Assembly (NCBI GenBank): GCA_937960755.1
Contig: CALGOL010000481.1
Span: forward strand, 1-7,238
Source of the DNA: an uncultured Azospirillum sp.
Lineage (GTDB): Bacteria > Pseudomonadota > Alphaproteobacteria > Azospirillales > Azospirillaceae
Direction of reading: 5' to 3'
Length of the DNA stretch: 7,238 nucleotides
A model generated the notes under the pieces. The model worked only from the letters and a program-made list of their open reading frames with translations, was not told the DNA's origin and did no database searches. Shown piece after piece: positions 5,172-7,238 of this stretch. How positions within the stretch are numbered: the first letter of the stretch is position 1; each line of letters opens with the position of its first letter. The translations under genes and the position numbers were made by a program.

Positions 5172-6536
5172 CTACGGAATCAAGGGCGACCAAGCAGGGT
5201 CGGACGCATCTTGCGGCGTCGGAACCATGCGTTCATTGCGACCCGTGACGTCGATGGTGTAGAGCTTGGCGCTACGACCGCCCGCCCCGCCCGGCGACTC
5301 CTTAAAGTACATCAAAACACGGCCGTTGGGCGCCCAGGTCGGGCCTTCCACATGGTAGGCTTGCGTCAAAATCCGCTCGCCGGTGCCGTCCGGGCGGATG
5401 ACGCCGACCGCGAACTGGCCGCCCTGCTGACGGGTGAAGGCGATGAGATCGCCGCGCGGCGACCATACCGGCGTGCCGTAGCGGCCTTGGCCGAAGGACA
5501 GGCGCTTCACCCCCGACCCGTCGGCGTTCATGATGTAAAGCTGCTGAGCGCCGCCGCGGTCCGATTCGAAGACAATCTGCGAGCCGTCCGGCGAATAGCT
5601 CGGCGCGGTGTCGATGGCCGGCGAATCGGAAAGCTGCGTCGACCGGCGGGTGCGCAGATCAAGGGCGTAGACGTTGGCGTTGCCGCGGTCGGCCATGCTC
5701 ATAACCACTCGGTTGCCGTCCGGCGAGAAGCGCGGGGCAAAGGTCATGCCGGGGAAGTCGCCCAACATTTCCTGCCGCCCGGTGTCGATGTTGAACACAT
5801 AGACCCGCGGCTTCTTGTTGACGTACGACATGTAGGTGATTTCCTGCGTCGTCGGCGAGAAGCGCGGCGTCAGCACCAGCGTGCGGCCATCGGTCAGGAA
5901 CTGATGGTTGGCGCCGTCCTGATCCATGATCGCCAGCCGCTTGACGCGGTTGGTGCCCGGACCGGACTCGGCGACGTAAACGATGCGAGTGTCGAAATAG
6001 CCGTCTTCGCCGGTCAACCGCTTGTAGATGGCGTCGGCAATGATGTGAGCGATGCGGCGCCAGGAATCCGGCGTCGCGGTGTAGCTGAGGTTGGCCATGT
6101 TCTGACCCGCCGCCACGTCCCACAGCCGGAAATCCACCTTCAGCCGGCCGTCGCCCAACTGGGTGGCCGAACCCGCCACCAGCGCTTGCGCGCCGATGCC
6201 CCGCCAGTCGGCGAAGCGCGGTTCGCTGGCGCGGAGTTGTTCCGGGTTTTGCAGGAAGCCGCGCGGATCAAGCGGCCGGAACAGGCCGGAGCGCTCCAAA
6301 TCGGCGGAAACCACTTGCGAAATCTGCGCGCCGTTGCCGCCGGCGAAGGGCGAAATGGCGATGGGCAGCGGTTCGAACACGCCGCGGGTGATGTCGATGC
6401 GCACCTCCGCCGCCGCAGGCGCGGCCAGACCGAGGAACGCCGCCAACATCACAAGAGCCGCCGCCAGCCGCCGGGTAAGGCGGGCTGCTTGGGCGGACGC
6501 CGTCGCGCCGACGGCGTTCAGGGTCAAGGTGCTCAT
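5172..6536 (-). CDS. tolB: Tol-Pal system beta-propeller protein TolB
   Basis: TolB is the periplasmic protein that passes between TolA and Pal in the Tol-Pal system. The product has 454 residues. A long signal peptide has a charged part (ARLTRR, 18-23) and a hydrophobic core ending in AAPAAA; cleavage after Ala43 would expose EVRIDITRG, like the EVRI start of mature E. coli TolB, the TolA-binding TolB box. An alpha/beta N-terminal domain (about 45-175) precedes a propeller with repeated SPDG-type motifs: PRFSPTTQEITYMSY (224), PRFSPDGNRVVMS (268), PSYSPDGSQIVFESD (312), PVWSPRGDLIAF (356), PTWAPNGRVLMYF (399) and a final PAWSPLIP. The start lies 2 bases after the tolA stop, with GAGGGA 12 bases upstream inside tolA, so translation is probably coupled. 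The gene ends in tandem in-frame stops, TAG then TAA. Confidence 0.97.
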   Translation of the reverse strand: MSTLTLNAVGATASAQAARLTRRLAAALVMLAAFLGLAAPAAAEVRIDITRGVFEPLPIAISPFAGGNGAQISQVVSADLERSGLFRPLDPRGFLQNPEQLRASEPRFADWRGIGAQALVAGSATQLGDGRLKVDFRLWDVAAGQNMANLSYTATPDSWRRIAHIIADAIYKRLTGEDGYFDTRIVYVAESGPGTNRVKRLAIMDQDGANHQFLTDGRTLVLTPRFSPTTQEITYMSYVNKKPRVYVFNIDTGRQEMLGDFPGMTFAPRFSPDGNRVVMSMADRGNANVYALDLRTRRSTQLSDSPAIDTAPSYSPDGSQIVFESDRGGAQQLYIMNADGSGVKRLSFGQGRYGTPVWSPRGDLIAFTRQQGGQFAVGVIRPDGTGERILTQAYHVEGPTWAPNGRVLMYFKESPGGAGGRSAKLYTIDVTGRNERMVPTPQDASDPAWSPLIP

Positions 6537-6538
6537 GC

Positions 6539-7238
6539 TTAGAACATATCCCTCGGATCGAAGGTGAAAACGAACTTACGCCAATTCTGATACGTCGCCG
6601 GGGTGAATTCGTCCGGCAACAAGTTCAGCTTCTGCGCCCGCAGCACCGCCCGCACCGCGGCTTCCGCTGAAGCCCGGTACGCGCGGTCCGACGAGGCGCG
6701 CGCCAAGGAGGCGTCGTCCATGCGCGCGCTCAACACCGAACCATCCGGGCCGACCTCGACATGGATGACGACCTTCATATCGCCGTCGCTGCGTCTACCC
6801 GTATCAACGTTCCACAGTTTCGACAACTGGCTGCGAATGGCGTCGGTGGCGCGGCCTGACGGCTTGAACTCCCGCTCTGGTCCCGGCGTCGCGGTTTTCG
6901 CCCCCGACGGCTTGGCCGTCGATTGGCTTTGCGAAGTCTTCGACGCGGTGGAAGTCTGCGCCTGCGACGGCGCCGGCTTCATTTTGGCGACGTCGCCCAG
7001 CAGCTTGGCCAACGGGTCTTCCGGCGGCGGCGGCGGCTTTTTCGGCTCCTGCTTCGGCGGCTCAGGCTTCTTGGGTTCGGGTTTCGGCGGCTCAGGCTTG
7101 GGAGGCTCAGGCTTGGGAGGCTCAGGCTTTTTCGGCTCGGGCTTCGGCGGCTCGACCTTGGGCGTCGGCTCGGGAGTCGGCGCAGGCTTCGGCGGCTCCG
7201 GCTTCGGGGGTTCGGGTTTCGGCGGCTCGGGTTTCGGC
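6539..7238 (-). CDS. tolA: Cell-envelope protein TolA, N-terminus beyond the window
   Basis: TolA is the inner-membrane-anchored periplasm-spanning protein that couples TolQR and the proton gradient to TolB and Pal. The frame is open to the right edge, giving 232 residues; a TTG at 7012 is only an internal codon. The visible part begins with a Pro/Lys/Glu spacer of five-residue units (KPEPP, 7022-7237), then PLAKLLGDVAKM, then a Ser/Thr/Lys/Gln linker. The last 104 or so residues form the TolA/TonB-type C-terminal domain: ATDAIRSQLSKLWNV, VVIHVEVGPDGSVLSARM, SAEAAVRAVLRA, ending KFVFTFDPRDMF. The missing part should hold the transmembrane helix. E. coli TolA has an Ala/Lys-rich helix in place of this proline-rich spacer. 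The C-domain and spacer alone would also fit TonB, but tolB lying 2 bases downstream argues for TolA. Upstream tolQ and tolR are expected outside the window. Confidence 0.93.
   Translation of the reverse strand, partial: PKPEPPKPEPPKPEPPKPAPTPEPTPKVEPPKPEPKKPEPPKPEPPKPEPPKPEPKKPEPPKQEPKKPPPPPEDPLAKLLGDVAKMKPAPSQAQTSTASKTSQSQSTAKPSGAKTATPGPEREFKPSGRATDAIRSQLSKLWNVDTGRRSDGDMKVVIHVEVGPDGSVLSARMDDASLARASSDRAYRASAEAAVRAVLRAQKLNLLPDEFTPATYQNWRKFVFTFDPRDMF
7022..7238 (-). repeat. 15-base tandem repeat encoding KPEPP units in TolA
   Basis: About 14 units of 15 bases encode KPEPP or close variants (KPEPK, KVEPP, KQEPK, KPAPT). Lysine codons recur exactly every 15 bases from 7232 down to 7037, with a single gap at 7172, so no unit has gained or lost a codon. 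The repeat runs off the window, so its full length is unknown. Nearly identical units around 7085-7129 suggest recent duplication. The encoded spacer should be a stiff, extended polyproline-like rod. Confidence 0.85.

Noticed and set aside
4800..6542. Plus-strand open frame of 580 codons opposite tolB and pal
   Set aside because: It lies wholly antisense to two certain genes, its product is Arg/Ala/His-rich with no recognisable domain, and such frames arise easily opposite GC-rich coding DNA.
7022..7238. CRISPR-like or satellite repeat array
   Set aside because: The 15-base units are contiguous, without spacers, and stay in frame as KPEPP codons of TolA; this is a coding repeat.

Overview
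The window is GC-rich chromosomal DNA from a Gram-negative bacterium. The tolA-tolB-pal order, the protein sequences and the codon use suggest an alphaproteobacterium, possibly of the Rhodospirillales; that placement is inference, since no rRNA or other marker gene is present. All six genes have recognisable families, and most are cell-envelope housekeeping genes. I found no convincing undescribed system, no RNA gene, no CRISPR array and no transposon. No gene-free stretch exceeds 300 bases.

Plus strand, 1-3432: the 3' part of a soluble lytic murein transglycosylase gene (slt type), cut by the window edge; a secreted S41 carboxy-terminal processing protease (CtpA type) with PDZ domain and Ser-Lys-Gln catalytic residues; and a single-domain bacteriohemerythrin with all seven expected iron ligands. 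The hemerythrin gene is clearly AT-richer than its surroundings and has a strong imperfect palindrome just before its start codon.

Minus strand, 7238-3444: the C-terminal two thirds or so of TolA (cut by the right edge), TolB two bases downstream, then Pal after a 105-base gap that can form a long hairpin ending in a T run. A strong intrinsic terminator follows pal. A separately transcribed proline iminopeptidase gene comes next and converges on the hemerythrin gene, with 11 bases between their stop codons.

TolA, TolB and Pal belong to the trans-envelope Tol-Pal machine, which links the inner membrane to the outer membrane and peptidoglycan and drives outer-membrane constriction at division. 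Slt and the S41 protease also act in the periplasm on peptidoglycan and on envelope proteins, so both ends of the window concern wall and envelope turnover. Hemerythrin and the iminopeptidase look like unrelated genes lying between them. The points most worth checking are the two regulatory-looking hairpins (before hemerythrin and between tolB and pal), the base composition of the hemerythrin gene, the aspartate at position +2 of the Pal lipoprotein, and the strictly 15-base-periodic, TonB-like proline repeat in TolA.
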